In this document: piece after piece, positions 44,532-52,589 of the stretch
How positions within the stretch are numbered: position 1 is the stretch's first letter
Layout: every line of letters begins with the position of its first letter
NCBI GenBank assembly: GCA_900541135.1
Contig: UQIG01000003.1
Span: 1-64,000, forward strand
Source: an uncultured Collinsella sp.
GTDB taxonomy: Bacteria > Actinomycetota > Coriobacteriia > Coriobacteriales > Coriobacteriaceae
Length of the DNA stretch: 64,000 nucleotides
Reading direction: 5' to 3'
The notes under the pieces: model-generated
What the model was told of the DNA's origin: nothing
What the model saw: only the letters and a program-made list of their open reading frames with translations
Databases searched by the model: none
Position numbers and translations under genes: made by a program

Positions 44532-46601
44532 CTATCGAACCGAAGAATCGCCCGAGGCCGAAGAGGTATCGGGCTCGTCATAAATCACACCGAGCACGTC
44601 ACGCACGACATGCATTGCGGTATCTGAGCCACCGCCGCCCTGCTCCAGGATTGTAGCGATGACATACTTGGGATCATCGGCCGGTGCATAGGCGCAGAAC
44701 CACGCGTATTCGTCCTCGCCGCTTTTCTCTCCCGTGCCCGACTTGCCGTATACCTGCGGCGTCAGGGTGCCAAAGTGTGCCGCCAGGGACGTCGATGCCG
44801 TATAAATCACGTCGTGCATGCCGTTGCGAACAAGAGCCAAATCCGAATCGCTGTTGATCTTGGCCTCCAGGCGCTTCTTCTTGCCCTTGCCGTTGTACTT
44901 ATAGGCATCACCGTCGCCATCGCGCGACACGGCAGACAAAAACACGTGAGGCACGTACTGTTTGCCGCCGTTGGCAAGACCCATATAGGCGCACGCCATC
45001 TGCAGGGGCGTCACCAGGATGTCGCCCTGGCCGATGGCAATGTTGGTCATATCGCCGGCATTCCACTTGCGGTCCTCGGCAGAGGCGTCGGTGAAGTACG
45101 ACTCTTTCCACTCGGCATCGGGAATACGGCCCGCGCCCTCACTCGGCAGATCGATACCGCAGGTCTTGCCTAGGCCCCAGCGACGAAAGACCTCCTGCAG
45201 GCCCTCTGAATGCTGTTCGTCATAAAAGAACGCCTTGCCCATGTCGTAGAAGACGGGGTCGCACGAGTTGGCGATACCCGACTGCAGCGTCATGGTGCCG
45301 TGGCCAGACGTCAGCCAGCAGCGCTTGCCCCAAGCCTTGCCCAGGCCCGTCCAATAGCCCGTGCAGTTGGTTGTCTGCGTTGAAGTGTAGGTTCCAAACT
45401 CAAGGCCCGCCAAGGCCGAGAGCGGCTTGATGGTCGAAGCCGACATGTATTGGCCGCTAATGGCGCGGTTAAGCAGTGGGTGCGAACCCTCGTCGTCGTT
45501 GAGCTCGGTCCATACATCGTTGGAGACGCCGCCGATAAACACGGACGGATCGAACTTGGGCTCGCTCGCCATGCCCAGGATCTCGCCATTGTTGGGATCG
45601 AGACACACCACAGCGCCGTTGCCGGCATTGCTGTAGCCCGTGGTCTTGGCAAGCTCGATAGCGCTCGCCAGCGCCGTCTCACAGGCTTGCTGAATCTTGA
45701 GGTCAAGCGTGAGCTTAATGTCGGAGCCGGCCTTGGCAGGCACGGCGCCGGCCTGTCCGGTCACGTTGCCCGAGGCATCGACCTTAACCGTCTGCTCGCC
45801 GCGAATACCCTGCAGCAAGTTCTCGTAGTAGCTCTCGACACCCGCCTGGCCCACGATATCACCAGACTGGTACGTAATCTGACCGGCAGCGCTATCGTTA
45901 TCGCCCGAAGCCTTCTTGTTCTGTGCCTCGAGCTGCTCAGAGGTAATAGTGCCGGTATAACCCAAAATGTGACAGGCCGTCTCGCCATACGGGTACTGGC
46001 GCTCGGTGCGCTCGGCAATCTTCACGCCCGGGAACTCGCCGGCATGCTCCTTGATATAGGCAACCGTGGAGCGGCGCACGTCCGTCGCGATGGTATGCAG
46101 GCTCTGAGCGCCCTCGGAATTGTCCTGGATATTGCGCAGCACAGCGACGTAGGGCATACCGAGCACGTTGGCAAGATGGCGCACCAGCACGGTGTCCTCG
46201 GCCAGGTCGCGATAGGCGACGACGGCAAGTGAGGGACGGTTTTGCACAAGTGCCACGCCATTGCGATCAAGGATTCGCCCGCGCACAGCCGGCGTGGTGA
46301 CAGTACGGGTCTGGTTGCTCTTGGCCTGCTTATCGTAGTAGTCCGACGAGACCATCTGCATACCCCACAGCTTGACGGCGAGCGCGGCAAACATCGCGCC
46401 CACGCCGGCGGTGAGGATGGAGAAGCGACCCTTGAACGCGGTAGCGGCGGTATTGCCCTCGCCCTCGGTGGCACGCGGGGCCGTTCCATGCTGAGTGTCG
46501 TAGGTAAAACGGGAATCGCCGCGGCGCATGATGACCAGCGCGACCACAATGGCCACGACCAGCACGATACCGGCGATGATAACCGTCATCTGGGAAGACA
46601 T
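44532..46601 (-). CDS. mrdA: Penicillin-binding protein 2 (elongation transpeptidase)
   Basis: 689 residues, partner of RodA. Transpeptidase motifs: active-site Ser389 in SASTIKPLSA (SxxK), Ser446 in ANSCDP (SxN position is S-C-D), and KSGTGEK near the C-terminus. The pedestal domain lies ~100-290. Odd: there are two N-terminal hydrophobic segments, 6-25 and 59-80, separated by a charged loop with the basic/acidic linker RRGDSRF...; family members usually have one. Located in mreBCD-mrdA-rodA. Confidence 0.95.
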   Translation of the reverse strand: MSSQMTVIIAGIVLVVAIVVALVIMRRGDSRFTYDTQHGTAPRATEGEGNTAATAFKGRFSILTAGVGAMFAALAVKLWGMQMVSSDYYDKQAKSNQTRTVTTPAVRGRILDRNGVALVQNRPSLAVVAYRDLAEDTVLVRHLANVLGMPYVAVLRNIQDNSEGAQSLHTIATDVRRSTVAYIKEHAGEFPGVKIAERTERQYPYGETACHILGYTGTITSEQLEAQNKKASGDNDSAAGQITYQSGDIVGQAGVESYYENLLQGIRGEQTVKVDASGNVTGQAGAVPAKAGSDIKLTLDLKIQQACETALASAIELAKTTGYSNAGNGAVVCLDPNNGEILGMASEPKFDPSVFIGGVSNDVWTELNDDEGSHPLLNRAISGQYMSASTIKPLSALAGLEFGTYTSTQTTNCTGYWTGLGKAWGKRCWLTSGHGTMTLQSGIANSCDPVFYDMGKAFFYDEQHSEGLQEVFRRWGLGKTCGIDLPSEGAGRIPDAEWKESYFTDASAEDRKWNAGDMTNIAIGQGDILVTPLQMACAYMGLANGGKQYVPHVFLSAVSRDGDGDAYKYNGKGKKKRLEAKINSDSDLALVRNGMHDVIYTASTSLAAHFGTLTPQVYGKSGTGEKSGEDEYAWFCAYAPADDPKYVIATILEQGGGGSDTAMHVVRDVLGVIYDEPDTSSASGDSSVR

Positions 46602-46614
46602 CTACGGGCCTCCC

Positions 46615-47181
46615 CTATTTGAGTTTGCGGGTCTTGGGCTTGAAGCGCATGCCCGTCTGATGACCACCGCGCGCGGAGAATCCGTAACCGGACTGCGGCA
46701 CGACACCGGACATCAAAAACGGAATGGCGACCAGACCCGTCAGGATCGAAGACGGCAGTGCATGGCCAAAAACAGCCACCACAAAGCTCGTCTCCAGACC
46801 CATAAACAGCAAGATGATGCTGTAGACCACGTTGATGGCAAGCGCGAAGGCGCCCACGGTAATACCGCGCGCGCTCGGGGAGCCGGCCGTCTGACCGGCC
46901 GCGCTGTGCACCAGGGCAAAACTGCCCACCGTCAGCAGCAGCGACATAACGCCCACCGGAACGGCAGCGGAAAGATCATAGAACAGGCCACTGCAAAAAC
47001 CGCAGACGACAGCCCGCGTGGGATCGCCCGAGAACACGCTCAGGCACACAAGGATAATCATAAAGTTGACGCGACCGCCCGCGATGGAAATCTGCGGCGC
47101 CAGGCCCGCCTGCAGGAGCACGCAGGCAATGGCGGCGATAGCAAACGTACGGGAGCTCGCCCCCTGTTCGTGTAGATCCAT
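46615..47181 (-). CDS. mreD: Rod-shape-determining protein MreD
   Basis: 188 residues from ATG 47181 (GGAGG eight bases upstream; the longer frame lies in mreC). Five to six membrane helices, including FCSGLFYDLSAAVPVGVMSL, the usual MreD feature. Bridges MreC to the membrane elongation complex. Confidence 0.9.
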   Translation of the reverse strand: MDLHEQGASSRTFAIAAIACVLLQAGLAPQISIAGGRVNFMIILVCLSVFSGDPTRAVVCGFCSGLFYDLSAAVPVGVMSLLLTVGSFALVHSAAGQTAGSPSARGITVGAFALAINVVYSIILLFMGLETSFVVAVFGHALPSSILTGLVAIPFLMSGVVPQSGYGFSARGGHQTGMRFKPKTRKLK

Positions 47182-47194
47182 GGACATGCCCTCC

Positions 47195-48193
47195 CTATTC
47201 GCTCGAGCCGGAATCGGTTGTCTCGGACGATTCGGAGCTCTCGTCCGAGTCCTCGTCCTTCGTCTTGGTCGCGGAATCACGCGAGGCGCCCTGCGGTGTG
47301 CCGTTGGCAGAGCTCACGTCCTCGTCCGAGGCCGACTGCTCGTCGGTCAACGAGGTGATGACGAGCACCTCCTCGTTATTTTCTGCCGTGGTCTGGGCGC
47401 GTACGACGATGGTGTAATACACATCGTTGGCCGACTTCTCCACCGAAGAAACAGTGCCGAGCGGCAGGCCCTTGGGGAACACGCCGCCAATGCCAGAGGT
47501 CACGATGATGTCGCCCACCTTGACGTCGGAGTCGACGCTCACGTACTCAAGGCGCAGGGTGCCATCGGGCTGGCCCTGCAGCATACCCTGGGCGCGCGTG
47601 TCCTGCACCATAGCCGACACGCCCGAGTTCTCGTCGCCAATAAGGCGCACGGTAGAGGTCTTGGCCGACACCTCGATAATCTGGCCGATAACACCGGCAG
47701 AACTCGTCACGGGCATGTTGATGGTAAGGCCGTCGGCAGAGCCCTTGTCGATGGTAACGGTCGAGGTCCAGGCATCGCCCGACGCACCGACAATACGGGC
47801 AGCGGTCGACTTAAGGTTGTAGGTCGATTGCAGCCCGACCAGGCCCTCCAGGCGCTCGGCAGTCTTTTGAGCCTCGGAAAGCTCGGCGACCTTAGAGGTC
47901 AGCACCTCGTTTTGCTTCTTGAGATCATCGAGCGACTCCTGCGATGCCGTGAGGTTGGAGAACACGTTGCCGATCGCGTTGAAGGGAGCCGCCACGGCCG
48001 AGCCCACAAAGCGCACCGGCGAGGTAATCGTCGTCACGCCCGAGCGCACGGCATGAATCGGCCCGGCCTCGCCCTCACGGATATAAAACGTGAGCAGCAA
48101 CACCGAAATCAGGCTGAAAACAATCAACGGGCGCATACCCGTTGATTGTCGCTTGGTATTCAGATTTGGAGAGAAACCCGAAGATCGTGCCAA
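47195..48193 (-). CDS. mreC: Rod-shape-determining protein MreC
   Basis: 332 residues from TTG 48193 (AAGGTGG upstream). One N-terminal membrane helix (LIVFSLISVLLLTFYI), a coiled coil (~85-110), and the beta-rich periplasmic core with TVTIDKGSADGLTINMPV and GDIIVTSGIGGVFPKGLPLG. A ~45-residue Ser/Asp/Glu-rich low-complexity C-terminal tail, which would be outside the cell, is unusual. Confidence 0.95.
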   Translation of the reverse strand: MARSSGFSPNLNTKRQSTGMRPLIVFSLISVLLLTFYIREGEAGPIHAVRSGVTTITSPVRFVGSAVAAPFNAIGNVFSNLTASQESLDDLKKQNEVLTSKVAELSEAQKTAERLEGLVGLQSTYNLKSTAARIVGASGDAWTSTVTIDKGSADGLTINMPVTSSAGVIGQIIEVSAKTSTVRLIGDENSGVSAMVQDTRAQGMLQGQPDGTLRLEYVSVDSDVKVGDIIVTSGIGGVFPKGLPLGTVSSVEKSANDVYYTIVVRAQTTAENNEEVLVITSLTDEQSASDEDVSSANGTPQGASRDSATKTKDEDSDESSESSETTDSGSSE

Positions 48194-48214
48194 ATGGAAT
48201 CCACCTTTTGGAAA

Positions 48215-49258
48215 TTAAGCATTGGTTTGGACGAAGCCACCGTCAAAGGCGTTGGCCTCGAGCACGCGGGCGCAGCCGTTTACGACGTTATCGAGCGCCG
48301 TGGGGCTGACGTTGACCGAAACGCCGGTCTCGTCGCGCAGGCGCACGTCGAGGCCGCGCAGCAGCGCACCGCCGCCGGTCAGCAGAATGCCGTAGTACAT
48401 AAGGTCCGAGGCAAGGTCGGGCGGCGTGGCGTCCAGAGCGTCCTTAACGGCCTTGGCCATCTCGTCGAGCGGCTTGTTGAGCGCGCGACGGATCTCCTCG
48501 CTCTCGATACGCACGGTCTTGGGCAGGCCCGTGATAACGTCACGTCCGTTGACCTCGACGTCGAGCTCATCCTTGAGCGGCACGGCGGAGCCGACCTTAA
48601 TCTTGATGTCCTCGGCCGTACGCTCGCCGATAGCCAGGTTGTAGGCATCGCGAACATGGGTGAGGATAGCCTGGTCGAACTCGTCGCCGGCAATGCGGAT
48701 GGACTGCGACACGACAATACCGCCCATAGCGATAACGGCGACCTCGGTGGTGCCGCCGCCGATATCGATGACCATGGAGCCCGTAGGCTCCTCGACGGGT
48801 AGGTCGGCGCCGATGGCAGCCGCCATGGGCTCCTCGATCAGATAGGCCTGGCGAGCGCCGGCCTGGATCGTGGCCTCAAAGACGGCACGCTTCTCGACCG
48901 ACGTGACGCCGGAGGGAACGCAGACGACGACGCGTGGACGCGGAGTCCACGGATAGCGCTTCTCGGAAGCCTTGTCGATAAAGTAGCGAAGCATGGCCTC
49001 GGTGACATCGAAGTCGGCGATGACGCCGTCCTTAAGGGGACGAACGGCCACGATGTTGCCGGGCGTACGGCCGAGCATTCGCTTGGCCTCGATGCCGACT
49101 GCCAGGATGCGCTCGTCGTTCTTGTCGATAGCGACAACGGACGGCTCGCGGATGACGATGCCCTTGCCGCGCACGGAGACGAGCGTATTGGCGGTGCCGA
49201 GGTCGATGGCGAGATCGCCCGCATAGCTACCGAAGAACATATCCATCAAAGAAAACAA
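48215..49258 (-). CDS. mreB: Actin-like cell-shape protein MreB
   Basis: 347 residues from TTG 49258 (AGGAG five bases upstream; ATG 49246 possible). Phosphate-1 AIDLGTANTLV, connector and phosphate-2 IDIGGGTTEVAVI, and the adenosine motif LLTGGGALLRG. MreB filaments guide elongation synthesis. Its presence with the full rod operon indicates rod-shaped cells. Confidence 0.97.
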   Translation of the reverse strand: MFSLMDMFFGSYAGDLAIDLGTANTLVSVRGKGIVIREPSVVAIDKNDERILAVGIEAKRMLGRTPGNIVAVRPLKDGVIADFDVTEAMLRYFIDKASEKRYPWTPRPRVVVCVPSGVTSVEKRAVFEATIQAGARQAYLIEEPMAAAIGADLPVEEPTGSMVIDIGGGTTEVAVIAMGGIVVSQSIRIAGDEFDQAILTHVRDAYNLAIGERTAEDIKIKVGSAVPLKDELDVEVNGRDVITGLPKTVRIESEEIRRALNKPLDEMAKAVKDALDATPPDLASDLMYYGILLTGGGALLRGLDVRLRDETGVSVNVSPTALDNVVNGCARVLEANAFDGGFVQTNA

Positions 49259-49318
49259 CGCAACTCCTGATGTGTTGGATGATTGCTGGAAAACTACTAG
49301 CCCATCATACTAGCGCAA

Positions 49319-49351
49319 GCCCGGCACCTCACTTGCGGTGAAGCACCGGGC
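49319..49351 (-). terminator. Hairpin after the TPR gene
   Basis: Minus strand GCCCGGTGCTTCAC pairs with GTGAGGTGCCGGGC (two mismatches and a wobble) around a 5-nt loop, 22 bases after the TPR stop and 60 before mreB. It has no T-run. Confidence 0.6.
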
Positions 49352-49373
49352 AGCGCCAAATCTCATAAGGTCA

Positions 49374-50669
49374 CTACTGGTTGTCAGCGGCCGAGAAATC
49401 GATGTCGAGCGAGGAGACAGCCCAACCGATATGGTTGTCGGAGCGCACGAATTTAACGGTGTACTCCTGCTCGCCGCCCTTGGACAGCGAAGCCTTCACC
49501 TTGGCGGTGGTCTCGGTCATGGACTGATCCATACCCTCGATGGAGACGGTGGCGCCCTGCGGGATCGAGGAGATGATCATCGCCTTGGCGTCCTCGGACA
49601 GGCTCGAGGCCAGGCAGGACTCGGCCTTGGCGGTATCGCCGTCACCGGCAGCCTGGAACAGGTCGGTGATGACGGACTCCTGCGAGGGGTAGCCCATGCC
49701 GCGCGTATAAGCATAGCCAAGACCGCCGGCAGCGATCACGATGAGCAGAAGCAGCACCAGGAAGATCTTAAGACCCGTGTGGCGGTGGCGACGACGAACC
49801 TTGGCCTGTTTGCGGTCCTGCTGGACCATCTCGGACTCAGACAGCGTAAAGAAGCCGGTGTCAGAGGGGTCGGGCATAAACTGACCGGTCGCGCCCGTGG
49901 GATCGAGCGGGTCGACAGCGGGAGCGTCCATCGCGGGAGCCGGAGCCGTGGACATGGCCGTCTGGGCCGAAAGCGCGGCGAGCGAGTCGTGCACGCGGGC
50001 AAGCTCGTCGGCCTGCTCGGGCGTGAGCTGGTAGATGCCGTCGGCGGTGGCGGCGTTAAAGGCATCGAGCGCATCGGAGGGACGGCCGGCGGCGGAAAGC
50101 GCTTGGCCCATGCCGGCGTTGAGGGCGCGCGTATCGTCGCGCGGGCCGGCAAAGTCGATAGCCGTGCGATAGGTCTCAACGGCGTCCGCGGGGCGGCCGA
50201 GCTTGATGAAGCAGCGGCCCAGATCGCCGAGGGCGGCCGCAGGAGCCGGGTTGGCGCCGTCGATGGCAGCCTGACGGAAGGCAGTACCGGCGTTCGCATA
50301 GTCGCCCGACTGGAACAGCGCGTTGCCCAGACCCAAGTAGGCCTTAAAAGGCGTGGCGTAGGAAGCGTCCTGGGTAGCTGCAGAGAACGCCTGGGCAGCC
50401 GTGGTGTAGTCGCCCACCGCGGCGAGTGCCTTGCCGCGGTTGGTGAGCAAGGCGCCGCGCTTGCCATAGGCGCCGTCGTTGAGGGCGGCGGCGTAGGCCT
50501 CGGCGGCCTCGGCGTACATGCCCAGATGCATCAGGGCATTGCCGCGCAGGTGGTCGGCCTCACCCATGATCTCGTTGGGAGTCTTTGCCGCGCCAAGCAT
50601 CTGGGCGGCTGCGGAAAAATCACCCGCGCGATAAGCGGCGCGGCCCTGTTGGATCAGCTGGCTATTCAA
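49374..50669 (-). CDS. TPR-repeat membrane protein
   Basis: 431 residues. Residues 1-240 are tandem tetratricopeptide repeats (GRAAYRAGDFSAAAQML, GLGNALFQSGDYANAGTAF, ALSAAGRPSDALDAFNAAT). After a Pro/Asp linker and a basic patch KQAKVRRRHRHTGLK comes one membrane helix (IFLVLLLLIVIAAGGLGYAY), then a ~100-residue outside domain (VITDLFQAAGDGDTAKAESC...). Topology is thus TPR inside, small domain outside. No enzyme motif. Probably a scaffold linked to envelope growth; it neighbours mreB. Confidence 0.8.
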   Translation of the reverse strand: MNSQLIQQGRAAYRAGDFSAAAQMLGAAKTPNEIMGEADHLRGNALMHLGMYAEAAEAYAAALNDGAYGKRGALLTNRGKALAAVGDYTTAAQAFSAATQDASYATPFKAYLGLGNALFQSGDYANAGTAFRQAAIDGANPAPAAALGDLGRCFIKLGRPADAVETYRTAIDFAGPRDDTRALNAGMGQALSAAGRPSDALDAFNAATADGIYQLTPEQADELARVHDSLAALSAQTAMSTAPAPAMDAPAVDPLDPTGATGQFMPDPSDTGFFTLSESEMVQQDRKQAKVRRRHRHTGLKIFLVLLLLIVIAAGGLGYAYTRGMGYPSQESVITDLFQAAGDGDTAKAESCLASSLSEDAKAMIISSIPQGATVSIEGMDQSMTETTAKVKASLSKGGEQEYTVKFVRSDNHIGWAVSSLDIDFSAADNQ

Positions 50670-50680
50670 GGAAGTCCCCT

Positions 50681-51223
50681 TTACTCGTGAACGATCTCGA
50701 CATGAACGATCTCGTCGCCGGCGCGCAGCTGCGAGATGACGTCGAGGCCCTCGACCGTGGTGCCAAAGACGGTATAGCCGGAGTCGAGGTTGTGCTGAGC
50801 ACCCAGGCAGAAGTAGAACTGCGAGCCCGCGGAATCGGGATCCATGGAGCGAGCCATGGCAAGCGCGCCGTCAACATGGCTGTTACGCGGATTGGTGGCA
50901 AACTCGCCCTTGATGCAGTAGCCGGGACCGCCGGTACCGGGCATGCCGTCGGGACCCTCAAGGCCGGCAGCGACGTCGGCGCCGGACATATCGCGGGTAT
51001 TGGGGTCGCCGCCCTGGATCACAAAGCCGGGCACATAGCGATGGAACTTAAGGCCGTCATAGAAGCCCATCGTGGAAAGCTCGCAGAAGTTCGCCACATG
51101 GATGGGGGCGCCCTCACCGTCAAACTTGACCTTGATGGTGCCCTTCGACGTCTCGATCACCGCGCACTCGTCACCGACGAGCTGGTACTCGGGCGTATAG
51201 AGCTCTTTCTTAAAACCAAACAT
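50681..51223 (-). CDS. Cyclophilin-type peptidyl-prolyl cis-trans isomerase
   Basis: 180 residues from ATG 51223 (AAGGA five bases upstream). Contains FHRYVPGFVIQGGDP with the catalytic Arg, SGSQFYF-like SAGSQFYFCLGAQHNLD, and GYTVFGTTVEGLDVI. No signal peptide, so cytosolic. It starts 11 bases from the TPR gene and probably forms one transcript with it. Confidence 0.94.
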   Translation of the reverse strand: MFGFKKELYTPEYQLVGDECAVIETSKGTIKVKFDGEGAPIHVANFCELSTMGFYDGLKFHRYVPGFVIQGGDPNTRDMSGADVAAGLEGPDGMPGTGGPGYCIKGEFATNPRNSHVDGALAMARSMDPDSAGSQFYFCLGAQHNLDSGYTVFGTTVEGLDVISQLRAGDEIVHVEIVHE

Positions 51224-51328
51224 GTGGTTCCTTCCTCGTGCGTTTAAAGCATATTTGTACGAATTGTAGCAATAAGCACGGGCTTCCATCAATTGCGCAC
51301 GCAGGTTATGCCGCCGGAGGGCAACAAA

Positions 51329-52483
51329 TTACGAACGCTGCTGCGGCCTCCATGCGCTCACGTTGGCGTCGTACTGGTTAAGCGCGCTGTTGCCGCCTTG
51401 TGCGATGGGCGCCAGGATCTCGCTCTGACGGGCGCTCAGCGACTCGCCGTCGGGAATGGACAGCGAGATATCCCAACTCTGGCAGATCACGTCGACACGT
51501 TCGTACATCCACTGGGCAAGCTGCTTTAGATGATCGATGTCCTCCGCATAGACCGTGTCGTCCTGAACCTTGAGGCTGTTGAGCTCATCCTGGGTCTTTT
51601 TAATCTGATCGCGCAGGGCATAGGCGCTCTGCGACAGCTCCTGACGGGTGGAAAGCGGTGTACGCAGATAGCCGTTATTAAACGAATCGATGACCTTGCC
51701 AATCTGATTCTCGTCGCTGTACGACACGATGGTCTGGTACAGGCCGTCGAGCCTGGTGTAGAGCTGGTCGTCGGTTAAGACGGTCTCTTCCTGAACGACC
51801 TCGGACGCATCCTCTTGCTTGGGCTCTTTGTCGGTGGCCTCGCCCTTTTGGCGCGACGGGAAGGTGGCCTTGGCGGCCTGGCCAAACTGGTCGTAGAAGC
51901 CGGGCATGACGCCCATGGGATCGGCAGTCACAAACCAATAGGCACCACCGCACACGGCGGCGAGCACCGCGATGACGATGAGCGGTTTGGGGATATGGCG
52001 CTTGTGCTTGTGATAGGCATCCTCGTCGGGGTGAACCTTGCGCTTGGACTTTTGCTTTTTGGGCTGGGCATCATCGCGCAGGGACATCGGCGTGGGGATA
52101 TCGACCTTGGGGATACCAAAGTCCTTATCGAAGGCAGGCAGCACGCAGGTCTCGTTGGGGTCGGCTGCGTCGGAGAGCACCGCGGCAGCAGATGCCGGCG
52201 CGTGGGGCACCTCGGTATCGATCTGCTCCTGCGTCAGGCGCGGAAAGCCGGCCGTGCGCCCTGCGGCCAGGTCGGATGCGGCCGCGTCCTCGGAAAGGAT
52301 GCCTGGCGCGGGGCGTCCACACTTGGGGCAGGTACGGTCATGCGGGGACAGACGGGCACCGCAGCCGTCGCAGAACACGAACTCGGTATGCTCGGGGCCA
52401 TCGCCCGGACCAACGTATGCGTTGCAATAGGGGCAGAACGAGGCGCCGTCCTCGATGGTCTTTAGGCAATGCGGGCAGATCAC
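51329..52483 (-). CDS. Zinc-ribbon single-pass membrane protein
   Basis: 384 residues from GTG 52483 (AGAGG five bases upstream; ATG 52513 is an alternative). Two N-terminal zinc ribbons, CPHC...CPYC and CDGC...CPKC, a disordered acidic linker, a basic patch KKQKSKRKVHPDEDAYHKHK, one membrane helix (PLIVIAVLAAVCGGAYWFV), then an outside helical domain (~190-384). Same architecture (cytosolic module, basic patch, one helix, outside domain) as the TPR protein two genes downstream. Function unknown. Confidence 0.8.
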   Translation of the reverse strand: MICPHCLKTIEDGASFCPYCNAYVGPGDGPEHTEFVFCDGCGARLSPHDRTCPKCGRPAPGILSEDAAASDLAAGRTAGFPRLTQEQIDTEVPHAPASAAAVLSDAADPNETCVLPAFDKDFGIPKVDIPTPMSLRDDAQPKKQKSKRKVHPDEDAYHKHKRHIPKPLIVIAVLAAVCGGAYWFVTADPMGVMPGFYDQFGQAAKATFPSRQKGEATDKEPKQEDASEVVQEETVLTDDQLYTRLDGLYQTIVSYSDENQIGKVIDSFNNGYLRTPLSTRQELSQSAYALRDQIKKTQDELNSLKVQDDTVYAEDIDHLKQLAQWMYERVDVICQSWDISLSIPDGESLSARQSEILAPIAQGGNSALNQYDANVSAWRPQQRS

Positions 52484-52589
52484 GGCATCCTCTTTCCGAA
52501 GCAATTCAAACAATCGAGGTTAGAGCATAACATCGCTTCGCTCCCACAAGCGCAAGGCACCAATTCAACATCGCCAAGGTGAGGCGTGG

